Positions 26,072 through 37,836 of a stretch of 64,000 nucleotides of DNA are shown in pieces. Below the pieces are notes generated by a model. That model was not told the DNA's origin. It made no database searches and was given only the letters and a program-made list of their open reading frames with translations. Source of the stretch: Echinococcus granulosus (taxonomy: Eukaryota; Platyhelminthes; Cestoda; Cyclophyllidea; Taeniidae); assembly GCF_000524195.1 (NCBI RefSeq), contig NW_020170410.1, positions 778,523 through 842,522 of the forward strand. Direction: 5' to 3'. Within the stretch, counting starts at the first letter, position 1, and every line of letters starts with the position of its first letter. The position numbers and the translations under genes were made by a program.

Positions 26072-28247
26072 ATGGCGTTGGATGCCAAATTTTTCCAAGA
26101 TATGGAGGTGGTTTTGGCTGAAAAGGATTCTGAAGAAGCCCTAGAGAAGTAAATGGTACATTTTGTTATTTTCTCTTTCTAGATTTCGAGGCGTTCTTGA
26201 TTATATGACTGGTCTATCGCCGTCCCTCTTTGTTGAAGCTGTCTCAAACGTCGCAAGCATGAGTAAGAACGAGTTTTTGCGATACTTGTATTGTAATGTT
26301 TTCATCATTGACAGGTTTTCGATCTCTAGTACTGTTGAGTAATTGCGGTGTTTTTACACATTGCAGTATGTCAGGGCACAGTGACAGTCATTACAGCTCG
26401 TCAAATCGGTACAGAATTGATCCATTACACCGACAGTTTCCCCGACGACCACCTAGTCATATCAGCATTCTTTCAAATGCTCTCACGACTGCAGTCCCGT
26501 GTTATTGCACTTGAAGCGCAGGTATTCCGCTTCATTGCGTTCTATAAATGGCCTACTTTAGTTGGCTAATTTACGAGATCTCCTTGCTCAGCGTCTCGTA
26601 AAAGTCGGTGATCTTCGAGAAGCTGTTACGGTGCTTCGTGGGATACCTATCGATTCTCATACGTGGTAAATGATTTGATTTGACTCGTCAGTTTATTTTG
26701 TTTGAACCTCACTTTTTTTCATAATCCTCAGCGTTTACTCTGATGAATATAAATTGGAAATATGCTCCCGAATAGTGGATGGCTTCTTCAAGCTTAAGGA
26801 ACCCGACAATGTTGAGTCAGCTATCAATTCGGTCTCGAAGCTACTGAACAACTGCAAGGACGAACGCTTGAAAATGCGTTTCAAGGTGGATTTTTTGCGC
26901 TTTTCGGATCACATCCTCCTAGATTGCACAGGCACAACTCATGGATGCCAAGCGAAAGTTTCTAGAGGCCGGTCAACGATACATTGAATTATCGATTCGC
27001 TTCCGTGAAATCTCAACGGATGCTGAAAGAACTGCCTTTCTTGAGCATGCACTGCTATCCGCCATCTTGGGAGGCGCGGGTCAGCAGCGGGCCCGCCTTC
27101 TGGCCTTCCTTTACAAAGATGAGCGTTGTCATGCTCTCCAGGCCTTCCCTATTCTTGAAAGGATGTGGGTTTTCGATTGAGTGAAGTCCAAATCCGTGCT
27201 AGTGTTGGTTGTTCCTACTTCCCTCTGTAGGTATAAACAACGTCTGATAAGCCGAGAGAATATGAGGAGTTTGCGTCCCCTTCTCATTCAGTACTATCCT
27301 CACATCTTCGGTGATGGAGGGCAGCAACTAGAGGAGGTTCTGGAGCGAGTTGTGGTGGAACACAACATGCTTGCCGCCAGCTACCTCTACAATAACATTA
27401 CCTTGGAGAATCTTGGTGAATTACTGGAGGTCGAAACTAGTCAGGTAGGTCTCGTTTGACGCCTTTTTTGTCCTCTTAGGCTGAATCGATTGCCGCGCAG
27501 ATGATCGAGGAGAACCGAATGGTCGCCCAAATAGATCAAATCGATGGAGTCGTATACTTTGAGAGTATGTTTTTATCTCGTTAGGCATTCTATACGTTTT
27601 ATCTTGTTAGACATGCTATGCGTTCCATTTTAAGCAAATAAGACGGCTTCTAGACCACCGCCAACAGCAGCAGACCCGCATAACTGTTCAGGTGTGGTTG
27701 GTCAGAATGCCTTTCTGTGTCATGACAGAAAGGTAAAACCGATCTTTGGACGATTTTCTTTGTGTAAACATTCGCTGAATTAGTGCGAAACTTCACCCTA
27801 GTACTCCCAGATAGGAATAGTAAGATTTTACTGCCAAATTACACAGAACTTGATTTGTATTGGCTGCTAAAGTGTCTGTGTTGGACTCAGGTATCTTTTA
27901 AAATTGAACTCGTGGATTTGCGATAAAACCATGCATGCGCCATGTGTGCGTTCTTTTATTTTACTTTTACCCTTCGAATACTTCACCACTCTTGCCGTCT
28001 TCGTTTCTAAAAACCCGCTAAAGGAGGCCGTCGGGAAGGTAAACTATAGTCAAATCGAAGGCACTATTGGAATGCCAGCAGCGGTATCTCATACTGATCC
28101 TTTCGTGTGTGTATTGTAGAAGACAGTGGGACAACATCGGCGAATACCCGAATGCAGAATTTGTGGACCTCGCTGAACCGCATTCTTGAGGGCATCGAAA
28201 CTGACCATCCACAGTGGGTTTCAGCTCGCTTGGGAAGTGTTGCTTGA
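26072..28247 (+). CDS. COPS4: COP9 signalosome complex subunit 4
   Basis: Nine exons: 26072-26148, 26183-26262, 26367-26521, 26562-26665, 26732-26885, 26923-27164, 27231-27444, 27480-27564, 28120-28247. All joins are GT-AG and in phase, giving 412 aa against 406 in human. Landmarks along the protein: KFRGVLDYMTGL, ITARQIGTEL, GDLREAVTVLRGIP, DEYKLEI, KRKFLEAGQRYIELS, AGQQRARLLAFLYKDERC, then the PCI region with VVEHNMLAASYLYNNIT, and IDQIDGVVYFE. The CSN removes NEDD8 from cullins; CSN4 is a PCI scaffold subunit that contacts the CSN5-CSN6 pair. Introns 1, 3, 5 and 7 are 34-40 nt; the last is 555 nt. The donor of intron 4 could be 3 nt earlier, dropping one codon. Family identity is secure. 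Confidence 0.95.
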
Positions 28248-29022
28248 GGAGAATTAAAAAACGTACCCCGCTTTTGTATGATCTAATGTAATGCTTAACT
28301 GCCTCCCCCCTCCCCTTATAAAGTACTGGATTGAAGACGCTTATATTGGCTTCTGACGGTGCAATGACCCCAGAAACTTGGAGCAATTTGCCGTAGAATC
28401 ATTGCTAATTGGGCATGAAGGGATCTGAAGACAAATTTGCGACTTATAGACATCGTCCTCAGGATGGGTCTTCGCCCCTTGGGACCCCCTATTAAAACGT
28501 TGTGATGCGTGAACACCGTAACGGATCCGCCGCGCAATCACTTTAGTGAGTGTAGCCATTCTTCCAGAGCACCTTGGTACCTCCAAGTATGATTTGAGAT
28601 CCTGACTACGGTAGCGAAATGGCAAGACTATGATTAGAAACCGCTTGCCAATTAGCGCACCTCTTATTGTACATTTTAGCATATATATGAGCCGAAACAA
28701 TAAATCAAATGCAGTAGAAACGACAATTAGGTTTTTGAAGCAGAACCTCTTTGTTGGATGTTTTTCCTATAAACAATAGTCTTTTGACGCAACTCTTTTA
28801 ATTGTCTTTTATGAAAAAACGTGCAAAAAAAGGATTTTAATTGTTGTCAGCCATATGAAAAACCCAGAATTGTTTTTTTTGATTAATTTGCTCAACGTGA
28901 TGTTGTTTACATGAGTGAGAATCCCCGCCACTTCGCAAAATATTTGACCGCACTTGCAGGCGTTCCAGGTACACAAAAAACCAAAAAAAGATTGCAAAAT
29001 TCTAATAAAAACCAAAAAGAAG
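28248..29022. other. Spacer between COPS4 and the poly(A)-binding protein gene
   Basis: Holds the 3' flank of COPS4 and the promoter region of PABPC. Minus-strand open frames across the COPS4 end have no family motifs. The region just before the PABPC ATG is A-rich (28973-29020), as is common in PABP mRNAs where an A-rich leader allows autoregulation; that role is inferred. Confidence 0.4.
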
Positions 29023-31437
29023 ATGGCCGGTAATGCAGCACAAAACCAAAACCTCCCTCAAGCTTCGCTCTATGTTGGGGATTTGCACCCTCTGGTTACG
29101 GAATCAATGCTATATGCCACTTTCTCCAATATAGGTCAAGTTCTGAGCGCCCGTGTGTGTCGTGATGTCGCCCGTCAATCATCCCTGTGCTATGGATATG
29201 TTAACTTCGAAAATCCAAAAGATGGTATATTTTGCTTCATCTCTTACATTACCCTTAGCTGAGCGAGCGCTGGAGAGTCTGATATACGAAAACATTCTCG
29301 GTCGCCAAATCCGTATTATGTGGTGCGTCAGGGACCCATCTCTCCGTAAATCAGGCCGTGGGAACATTTTTATTAAAAATCTGGACAAAGGCATTGCTCA
29401 AAAGGATTTGTACGACACGTTTTCGCACTTTGGGAAAATTTTGTCGTGCAAGGTTTGCTATTCTATTTGTATGTGACAGCAGTTTAGATCGCCATTGACG
29501 AGTCTGGAAATTCAAAGGGATATGGATTTATTCATTTTGAGGACGAAGAGTGTGCCGAGTCGGCCATAAAGGCAGTAAATGGTAAAATGATAAACGACCG
29601 TATCGTTTTCGTCGGGCCCTTCATACCACGGAGTCAGCGCAAGGCCGCCACTGGGAAACCGAAATTTAATAACTGCTACGTGAAAAATTTTAGCGCTGAG
29701 CTTACTGATGAGGGTTTCAAGGAGATTTTCTCCGAGTTTGGTGAAATTAAGAGTGCCTGTATAATGCGTGATGACGAGGGGAAGTCCAAAGGCTTTGGTT
29801 TTGTCTGCTTTAACGATCCTGATCATGCGGAACAAGCTGTTAACACTCTTAATGGCAAAGAGGTAAATGGTCAGGTGCTCTACGTGAATCGTGCCCAAAG
29901 AAAAGCAGAGCGTCAAGAGGTGTTACGTCAGCAATTTGAGAAGCAGCGTAATGAACGGATTGCCAAATACGCGGCTGGTATTAATCTATATGTTAAAAAC
30001 TTGGATGATTCTATTGATGATGCCCGTTTGAAAGAAGCTTTCGGCAAATTTGGCAAGATTACCAGCGCCAAAGTCATGACCGATGCAAATGGTACCTCCA
30101 AAGGTTTTGGATTCGTCTGTTTCACCTCACCTGAAGAGGCGAAAGAGGCGGCAAAATTAAATGGAACACTCTTGGGCTCAAAACCGCTCTATGTCGCGCT
30201 TGCTCAGCGTCGCGAAGACCGACGAGCCAAACTTCTTGCTGAACATCAACAGAGACTCCAGTACAGGCCCAATGTCGCCAACATCCCAGCAGCACATGGT
30301 CTCCCGAGTTTCTTTGGTCAACCCCCGTTCAACCCAACTCAGAGGTTCTTCCAAACTGGAGCAACCTTAGCATCGCAGCCTCGCTGGAATCGCGGTAGTA
30401 TAACGGGACCTCAAGTTCAACTGGGTCACCCAGGGATTGGTGCCACGCCTGCTTTAAGACCAACAGTGGGAGCCCCTTATGTCGGTGGTTCGGGAGCTAT
30501 GACTGCAATGGGACAAGGTCAACTAGCCCAAGGCGGCTTGGTTAATCCTCAATTCCGTGGTCAAACCGCCGGTCGTAGTATGATTTCGAACGCCTTACCA
30601 GCTTTGGGTGCTGGCGCGACTAATGGTATGGTTGCCGCCGGTGCCAGTGGACCTCAGCAGTACGGAGCCCAGCGGCCAAGTATACCTGCGCAGATTCTCG
30701 GCGCTGCAGGAGCTGTGCCCAGACCAACCATGGCGGCTGTCACGGCTGGCATTCGTGTAATTAACCCTTTAAATGTCTATAGCTAACTCGTATTTTTTAT
30801 CCTCCTTACTCAAACATTGCTCACTCCCAGCCAAATCCTATGAACCAAGCGGTTCGTTCTATCGCCCAATCCAACGTTGCTGTAGCCTCGCCAGCTGCGG
30901 CCACAGCTGCGGCAAATGTAAGATTCAATCAAACAGCCAGAAATGTAATGGCACAACCTCAACCCCCACGCGCGATGGTTTCCCCGGCTCGGTTAACGGT
31001 CAGCGAGCAGGTACAGTCCCAATCTTCGATACCAACTCAGCAGCACCAGCTGCAGACTCAGCAGGAGGAGGAGAAAAAGGAAGTTGAAGATGGCTCTTCT
31101 TTGGACCTGACATCAGAACAACTAGATTATCGGCAAATTGTCGGAGAACAACTGTTTCTTAAAATTGAAAAAACCCATCCTACGAATGCCGGAAAATTGA
31201 CTGGAATGTTACTTAACTTGGGTCCAACTTATTGGGAAAGAATGATTCACTCGGAGGAGTATTTACACCAAAGGGTAAGATCCGATGGCCTACACCTATT
31301 GTCCCAATCGTTTTTAGTAATCTGAATGTTTTTTTTTGCAGATTAATGAGTGCATTCAGCTTCTAGAAAAGAAGGAGAAGGAGGAGCAAGCCGCCCGCTC
31401 TGCTCAGTCGGAAGTTAAGAAAACTGATCGTTCTTAG
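29023..31437 (+). CDS. PABPC1: Cytoplasmic polyadenylate-binding protein
   Basis: Exons 29023-29224, 29259-29452, 29488-30756, 30831-31274, 31342-31437, in phase; 734 aa. The first two introns are 34 and 35 nt. Four RRMs: RRM1 about 14-90 ([13 protein letters not shown]), RRM2 about 102-178 ([14 protein letters not shown]), RRM3 about 195-270 ([14 protein letters not shown]), RRM4 about 298-372 ([14 protein letters not shown]). Then a long Gln/Ala/Gly/Pro-rich linker and a C-terminal MLLE (PABC) domain ([23 protein letters not shown]). The protein binds mRNA poly(A) tails in the cytoplasm and bridges to eIF4G and deadenylase regulators. The MLLE peptide-binding motif, usually KITGMLLE, reads KLTGMLLN and is followed by a diverged helix. 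Symbol by family; the exact orthologue among PABPC paralogues is not resolved. Confidence 0.95.
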
Positions 31438-33662
31438 ACCATTTGGACTACCAATTTCATTTGGCAGTTTCCTCCTTTTGGTTCTATAGATGATTGGTTT
31501 TGTTGTTTCGATTGTTCTATAAATGGTTACAAAAATGCCCTCTGTTTTTCGGTAATGGCTAACTTGCTTTGCTTGAACCGAACTGTGGCCTGCCCGAATC
31601 CCCGTTTGGTGTTTGTCGGCTCGGATGGGCTGTGGGCTACAACAATTGGTAAACTGTGTTAGACCACTAAGTCCGTGAGAGCTTAGGACTTGGGCGCTTG
31701 ACTGGGATTCTTTTTGCGTCATACTGTCACTAGTGTTTCAGGTGATTGCTTTTTAATTGGTACCTAGGTTCATACGCCGCTTGAGGCGGTGGTCACCCAC
31801 ACGTTTCCTCGTAGTTGTCACGCCTAATGGTGTGGCTAGTACGCTGGCAATGGGTCTTGCGTGGGTGTTACGTGATCCGCGTGGCACTGGTAAGGCCCGC
31901 AAATCGGGCGTGCCTACGCACTTCCTCATGCTTTAAGGTGATTTACAGATAGTGCAATTGTACTTAATCACTTTTTTATAAGTTCTATGCACCTATTTGA
32001 TGCGGGTTAGCATTACCTCATTTCAAGTAGCCACCAAAAGTGAAGCTGGCTTTTTTCCTTCCATTCGAGTTACCTTTCGTTTTGAAAGTTGTATTTCCAA
32101 GTGACTTTCGATCAACGCAAATCAGGAGTGGTCAGGTGGAGTTCTCGTGACATCACTCAAAGTGCAATTTCGTTTCAACTGAAGGCTTAATAGTGTTATT
32201 TTCCACCTCATTACCTTTACATTAAGAGGAGTTAGAATTTGCTCATTTTTTGATAAAAAGTGATGGCGCCAATTCGGAAGCCTGGAGGCCTAGGTGAATT
32301 AAAAGCATCAGTGAATTGAAGATTCATGAATTTTTACTCTGATTGATAGCTCTGTAACAAAGGAAGTTGGTCGAACTGTCAATATGCCATGCGCTAGACT
32401 TCTGATGGTTAATTTTTGTTCACTTCTGAGTGACTTTGTAATGCTCGTTTTCCAGCTCTGTCTCCTGCTCGCGGAGGAGGGAAGCTATAAAGAGTGCAGC
32501 AACAAACGCCACTGAGGCAGCACTCGTCATTCACCCTCTAGTGCCACCGTGCTGCAACGGCGAGGATAACGTTCTGTCCTTCACTCACGTGGTTTATTTC
32601 ACTAAACTAGGTCACTTGGTTGGTGTGGGTGGATTGGAAACGAAAAATACCTCGGTCTTATACTAAATAGGCTTCGCATGGAGCGACGCCCTCCTGCCCT
32701 CCGGAGGTCAAATAGCACACATCTTAAGAACGCAATGCGAACGAGATGGCGCATTTTAAGGTCGGCGGTATTTACAATGGTAGCCTCGACAACTTCGCAA
32801 TCATTCTAGTCGACTATTCTCTGCTAAGTGTGATGGAAGTGAATGAAATTAACCAAAGGTGAAAACAAGTCAGGCGACTGTGATGTAATATCGGTTCTGT
32901 GCGGTACTCCTCCATCCTACTTAATGGAATCCGTCGGTTGGGGTCATCGCGACTAGTCTTAGTACTGTTCTTATGGGTAAGCCATCTAATCTTCTAAGCC
33001 TTTTAATCCGCCTAGCAACTATGATTTCTCTATCAATTTTTCGAATGAGATAAATGATGCAATTAAATTTTGGCAAAAAAGAAAGATGTTTTCTGAAGGA
33101 TGAATAGTATCCTCAAATTCACTGCCTTCATTATGGCATAACAACAGATCGATTCAGATGAACTGCTTGTATTTTCAAACCTTCAAGCCTGTACAGCTTT
33201 TAAAATAGCTGTATGCATTAAGTGGAAAGTTTTAAGTATTTTGGACATAAAATTCCATGGTATCATAGGCTTGCGAGTTGACACCACTCCGAACTAACTA
33301 ATAGGAATGATAATCAAAAGTTTTTGAATAAGTGAATCTGGAGCAATGAAGTGAAGCAAAGAGCCGTATAAATTTGGGCGGCTCTAGTGGATTTCGAGGC
33401 AAGCTAGCTATGGAAGGCTGAAAAGCGACATTTTTGCTCGTGAGGAAATTTATTCTAAAATGTTACCACAGTGGGTTGACTTATGCAATACTGTGAGGAA
33501 CACATTTCAAGGAATGGTAAATCCACTTATTTTCTCGCTGCTTTCATACATTTATCCTTTGGATTTCTGCACTGCTAGGAACACTCTGGGAGAACCTGCT
33601 TTACTCCTTCTGCGACGCCAAAATACCGCTCTCCCGGGTACTATGCTTGTCAAGCCCATGTG
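31438..33662. other. Intergenic region after PABPC
   Basis: PABPC 3' flank, then a GC-richer stretch (31745-31930) with small hairpins, for example GCCCG/CGGGC at 31895-31909. A TATA-like CTATAAAGAG near 32485 and GTATAAAT near 33367, the latter inside a GAGCCG/CGGCTC stem, have no convincing gene after them. An open frame at 33460 (+) with a possible donor is not supported by any family motif. Confidence 0.35.
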
Positions 33663-34195
33663 ATGAAATGTGCAGCGTGAACTCGTGCGGGCAGTTGTTT
33701 CTGTGTCACCGTGCGGTGACCTTTCGAAACTACAAGTGCTCATGAATGATCGCACTCACCATTTCCACAGAGAGATTCGTCTCTTGTACACTCAAGTTAC
33801 ACGTCCGGTTGTGTTTCAATTATGTGTAGAGGAGTGGAGGTTCAACACGCTGACTGAAGGTTAACAGAAATGACTGCCGTGGTTGTAGACTGGTACCTAC
33901 CATGGGTGGGGTTGTCAATGACGTATGATCATCCTTGAAATACTTGCAACATCCAAATGTCTTAGTGTAACAGCACTCCGCCACCGTACTGAGCTCAAGT
34001 CTGCTGTAGGTACGAGTATCTGGGGCTTGTAAGCCCACATGTGCTACCACCTTGGCCTACTGTGCTCATTCACGGCGTCTGAAGCCGGCTATGGATGTGT
34101 CAGAACACAAGAGTCACTTTCTACTGCATATGCCACTACCAGGTTGCAATGTTTTTTGTAGACATGAAATTACGTCCCTTTTTAACTTGAACAAT
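33663..34195 (+). repeat. Interspersed repeat R, copy 1
   Basis: A direct repeat of 40561-41100. The core 33741-34075 matches copy 2 with only a handful of differences by eye; the ends are more diverged and copy 1 carries a short insertion near 33690. It contains the perfect inverted repeat GTCACCG/CGGTGAC at 33705-33720 and the small hairpin GGGCTTGTAAGCCC. No transposase or polymerase motif. A frame ending NTLTEG is open in both copies. Confidence 0.8.
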
Positions 34196-34544
34196 GGTTT
34201 TATCTTTCATCCGCTGCATATATACCAATCGATGTCTCTGACTTGCTGAAAAAATCCCTAGTTTTTTTTTGCTTGAACAAATTGTGAAAAACTGAAATAA
34301 CATTAGTTAAACGTCTAAGCTATGAGTAGCATGCGTTTTTTGTGGGAAAGGGGACCAGAAATCACGATGTCATTTAAAACAACACGGTGGTTAGCGTGAC
34401 TACGGTCGAACAGATGGTTGGGGGCGGTTGTGACATGTTGAATCCCCTGCTTTTACTACCCCTTTAATCCATGTTCTGACATTGGTTACCCTCGGTGATT
34501 CATTATCTCGAATTTACCGTCATTTTTTGAAGTAAAAACATGGT

Positions 34545-34712
34545 ACTCCCCGTTTTGGTAACGACCTACTTTGGGCGCTGCCAAGTAGCCTGACCTCCGG
34601 GCCATGCCACTCCCCTCCAACCCCTTCCCCACGTCGACAATACATTTTTCCCAAGTATTATATCTTCTTTCGTCTTCAGATGACTTTAGAAGAAGGCGAA
34701 CGATGTTTTGGT
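34545..34712 (-). repeat. Solo LTR of the TRIM-like family, reverse orientation
   Basis: The minus strand reads AGACGAAAGAAGATATAATAC, then GGGGTTGG, then GTGGCATGGCCCGGAGGTC, in the order and spacing of the plus-strand LTR copies (for example 45733-45890). The TGTAGCG start is degraded. No partner LTR in the flanks. Confidence 0.5.
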
Positions 34713-35990
34713 ACATCCACCTCTTCCCTCTGAATGTAGACCTCCGCTAGGAAAGCATTGCTGGTAAAGATTATTAGTTATCTTTTACTTATAAAAATAA
34801 GGAAAACGATACCATCCAAAGGGGAAGTAGTCCTATAATTGCTTTGGCTGCTGAGAATAGCTCACCCACCATCATTTATTCCCAGGCCGCTAATTGAATT
34901 CTCGAATTGAAATGTCTAGTATAAGTTGAGCCATAAAATATCCACTTTTATGAGCTTTTATTACAATTAAACAGGCAGCTAACCTCACCGTTTCACACGC
35001 GCCACAATTTCACCTCTAGAATAACACAAAATCAGCCGACTCGACTCAAGCTGTAGTCAATATTGTCTAATTTTGTGACGGTTTGAGCTTAAGTGATACT
35101 ACTGATAGAAAAAGAGTAAGCATTTTGCGATTGAAGCTTATGTCAAACTCGAAAGGTTAAAACAGAGGTACGTATGCAAATCAAGAATTTAATATATACC
35201 CCTTGGGGTTTAGCGTAACTTGTTAGTGAGAAAAACATGAGGAAATAGAACCAGATTAACTTCCATCAGGAATAAGTGGAAAGTTAATTTAAGGTGTGAG
35301 AGTGTTCCCTAAAGTGTTGCATAAATCGCACAAAAGCCGGACAATAAAGTCATTGACTGTGCAGGAAAAAAGGAATCATTTTAAAGATGCTTTGGTAAAT
35401 CGAACTCACTTCCCACAATGTGATTGCGTTTGAATAACTATATATACACATACACATTAGAGACATCTGCCTCTGGATCTCGCGCAGAGTGCCTTGCACA
35501 CGTTTACTCCACAACACACTTCAGCATCCAACTGGAGGGGGAAAAGAAAAGGAGTCGAAAATCAAAACATCAACCTATGGGCCATAATCTGCCCAGTTTG
35601 AAAGCATTATCGTCTAGTCTGTAAGTGATTATCGCCTCTGAAGGAGTCATAGTTAGAATTCCAGAAAACGAAAAGCGGAAAGAGGTAGGTAGATGTGCTA
35701 CGAGACCTTCCTGAGTTGCAATTCCATTAGCAAGAAGTCGTTCAAGTTCAAAGAATGAGAACAAAATTGGGTAGACCGAAAGTAAATGCTCCGAGATTTC
35801 AGGAAATTGCCACATTCTTCCCAAAAGAGGTACCTAGAAGCACCACCATTCCTTCAGATCCAGTAAGAGTTAGTTCAGGAGATGTGAGAATGAACTGCGG
35901 AAGGAATCCCCCTTCTTTATGTACAGATGCTTCAGGTTTATTGCAGAAGGGAGTGTGATAGGCGCGAAGAGAAAGAGAATAGACAGAAGG
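34713..35990. other. Intergenic region before mL55 (3' side)
   Basis: No gene recognised. On the minus strand an AATAAA (35942-35937) sits about 50 nt past the mL55 stop and is a good poly(A) signal candidate. Confidence 0.4.
35937..35942 (-). terminator. Candidate poly(A) signal of mL55
   Basis: AATAAA on the minus strand, 49 nt downstream of the mL55 stop codon. Confidence 0.45.
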
Positions 35991-37376
35991 TTACTTGGAC
36001 TTAGACTTCGACCAAAGGAAGTCGTAAGCAGCAGAATCGAAGGAGTCCTCGAATCCCATGTCCTCTTGCAGTTCCAAACGAGCCCGCGGCTTTCGACGCA
36101 GCAGGCGCCGAGCCCGTTCCTCCTCATCGCACTCGTCCAGATCCAGCGGCAACTGAGAAGTCAAAAGTGAAGATCAGTGAGCAGCAACTGGTGCTATTGA
36201 ATCTTCACAGAACGACGCGCGATTCATTTACACATTTAACTGCGCGGGCTCCTCAGTCTTTGCATCTTTCAGTTCGCTCTGCAGCGTGACGCTCCATTCT
36301 CTCCATTTCTGTTTGCAGTCCATTAGCCTTTCTCAACATTTACATTAACGTTATATCCAGAGTGATACATCTTATAGTACATTCAGAGGGAACTTTGATA
36401 TCAATGCCGTACCGTGGTTGCCACGACATTATGAAATGATCGATCTCGAAAGGCCTTGATCACTGGATATGTCGTAGGATTGGGAAAAGGAAGAGGATGA
36501 AATTGAGCTGAACTAGTATACTTGCCTAAAATATATTTCAAGGCGTCATTAACCCCCAAAATTTCCTATTTGACGGCTCGAATCTCTACTGCTTCAAGGG
36601 ATACATCGGTCCCAAACCGACCATAAACTTTCGAATTGTTAAAGGGTTTGACGCAAATGTGACAAATGATGGTAACACTTCGCTGTTAATGCAACTTATT
36701 ATCCTGTCATTCCCAAATCCGATAACGGTGAGTCTACGCACCAGTTCTATGTCTCATAGCGTCTGCAGGGACAAATGGGTCGTTATATTGGTAGTCCAAA
36801 TTATTCTCCTTGCTCCCTCCAGTTCATTTGCGAACCGTTCGATGCAAGAGAATGACTAGGAGGTCAAGTTTCCATGAAAAATGATCCAGAAAGTGCTCAA
36901 AACTGCCAGGTTAATGAAACACGACAATCATCATAGTTAGTCGAAGGTGCATCAAATGAACGGAGTATTTAACAAAGAGATGGGGCTCATAAAAAGGCAC
37001 CTCGCAAAACTAATATTATTGGCCCAAAGTGATGTTGGTTCTCACAAGCGTACAAACAATTGACATGCAAAAATAGCGCAGTTGAGCGAAAAGTTTACCT
37101 GAAGCACATATCGTGGCTCCTTGTAGCGAATCCGAATAGTAGCGCCGTTAGGTAGGGCCAGGTGAACAGGATACATTCGCCCATAAAGCTCACGATTTAC
37201 CCGAGTTATGCACACCCTGGTCGAGGATAGGTAATGGGGGATTCTTAAGAAAAGCGTATAAGTGTAAAGTCACTATTTTCATTCCCCATCAAATCGGGTC
37301 GAAAATAGACTTACTTTGTACAACGAAAAAGAAGAAGCCGGAAGAGGTTCCGTAATTCGGGAGCTTGAAGCGCCAT
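35991..37376 (-). CDS. MRPL55: Mitochondrial large-subunit ribosomal protein mL55
   Basis: Minus-strand exons 37376-37315, 37243-37099, 36152-35991; all joins are GT-AG and in phase; 122 aa against 128 in human. The first exon gives a basic, Leu-rich start (MALQAPELRNLFRLLLFRC) typical of a mitochondrial presequence. The core TRVCITRVNRELYGRMYP and IRIRYKEPR matches human SLTRVHRQAYARLYP and IHIRYREPR, and LPLDLDECDEEERARRLLRR matches [20 protein letters not shown]. The end FLWSKSKSK parallels human FWTRTKK. mL55 is an animal-specific protein of the mitoribosomal large subunit in the matrix. The second intron (946 nt) holds plus-strand coding-like sequence described separately. The gene is divergent from PDRG1, with 460 bp between the start codons. 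Confidence 0.92.
36544..36858 (+). CDS. Possible two-exon coding segment antisense in the mL55 intron
   Basis: A plus-strand frame follows TTTCAAG near 36543 and runs through VINPQNFLFDGSNLYCFKG and ANVTNDGNTSLL to a donor after 36726 (ACG, then GTGAGT). A 41-nt intron ending CTGCAG then leads in phase to GQMGRYIGSPNYSPC and a TGA at 36856-36858. Size, splice signals and phase resemble the proven genes here, and the composition looks protein-like. Upstream, the frame FRGNFDINAVPWLPRHYEM at 36378-36450 may be a further exon. I recognise no family. It may equally be a relic of an older gene. Confidence 0.3.
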
Positions 37377-37836
37377 GGTTACAACTTGGTGTCAATATAT
37401 TAAAAGACGATTTCAATGGGATAGTCTGAAATGTGCTCTATAGGTCAAGCCGTCTAGTTTAAAAAGTAGGTTTGAAGGAGAAGAACTGTTGAGGACAAAA
37501 CATCTCTCCTACAATTAAGTAACTCACAAATTTAGCGTTAGTATTGCATTTAGCAGCCGACTAATCTAGATTACACATCCGCGCGCGACTTACACACAAT
37601 TTCAAAAACGCGCCTGAGTGCCACCGTTTTTTACACTAAAACTTAATGCTTACCCCATTATATTATGCAAACTAAATGCACATTTAGTATAAACATGCGT
37701 TTAACAGTCAAAAGTTATGTTATGATTACAAAGTAAGTAGTTCCGAACGCTTTAGAAATGAGTTGACTTTTCAAGGACACTCTAACTAATCATCGTAAGG
37801 GAAATGTGCGAGTGGCTAAGTGGTATCTGATTGACA
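37377..37836. promoter_or_regulatory. Shared intergenic region between mL55 and PDRG1
   Basis: 460 bp between two divergent start codons, so it must hold both promoters. No TATA box seen. Contains AT-rich runs and a GCGCGCGA stretch near 37581. Confidence 0.5.

Noticed and set aside
28018..28386. Open frame of 122 codons on the minus strand
   Set aside because: Antisense to the last COPS4 exon and its 3' flank; no family motif.
28375..28420. U4 snRNA-like word ATTGCTAATTG
   Set aside because: Only about 11 bases match; the flanking U4 stem and the rest of the RNA are absent.
33460..33663. Possible small gene with TATA-like GTATAAAT upstream
   Set aside because: Two candidate exons can be joined in frame, but no motif, and the second runs into repeat R; not supported.
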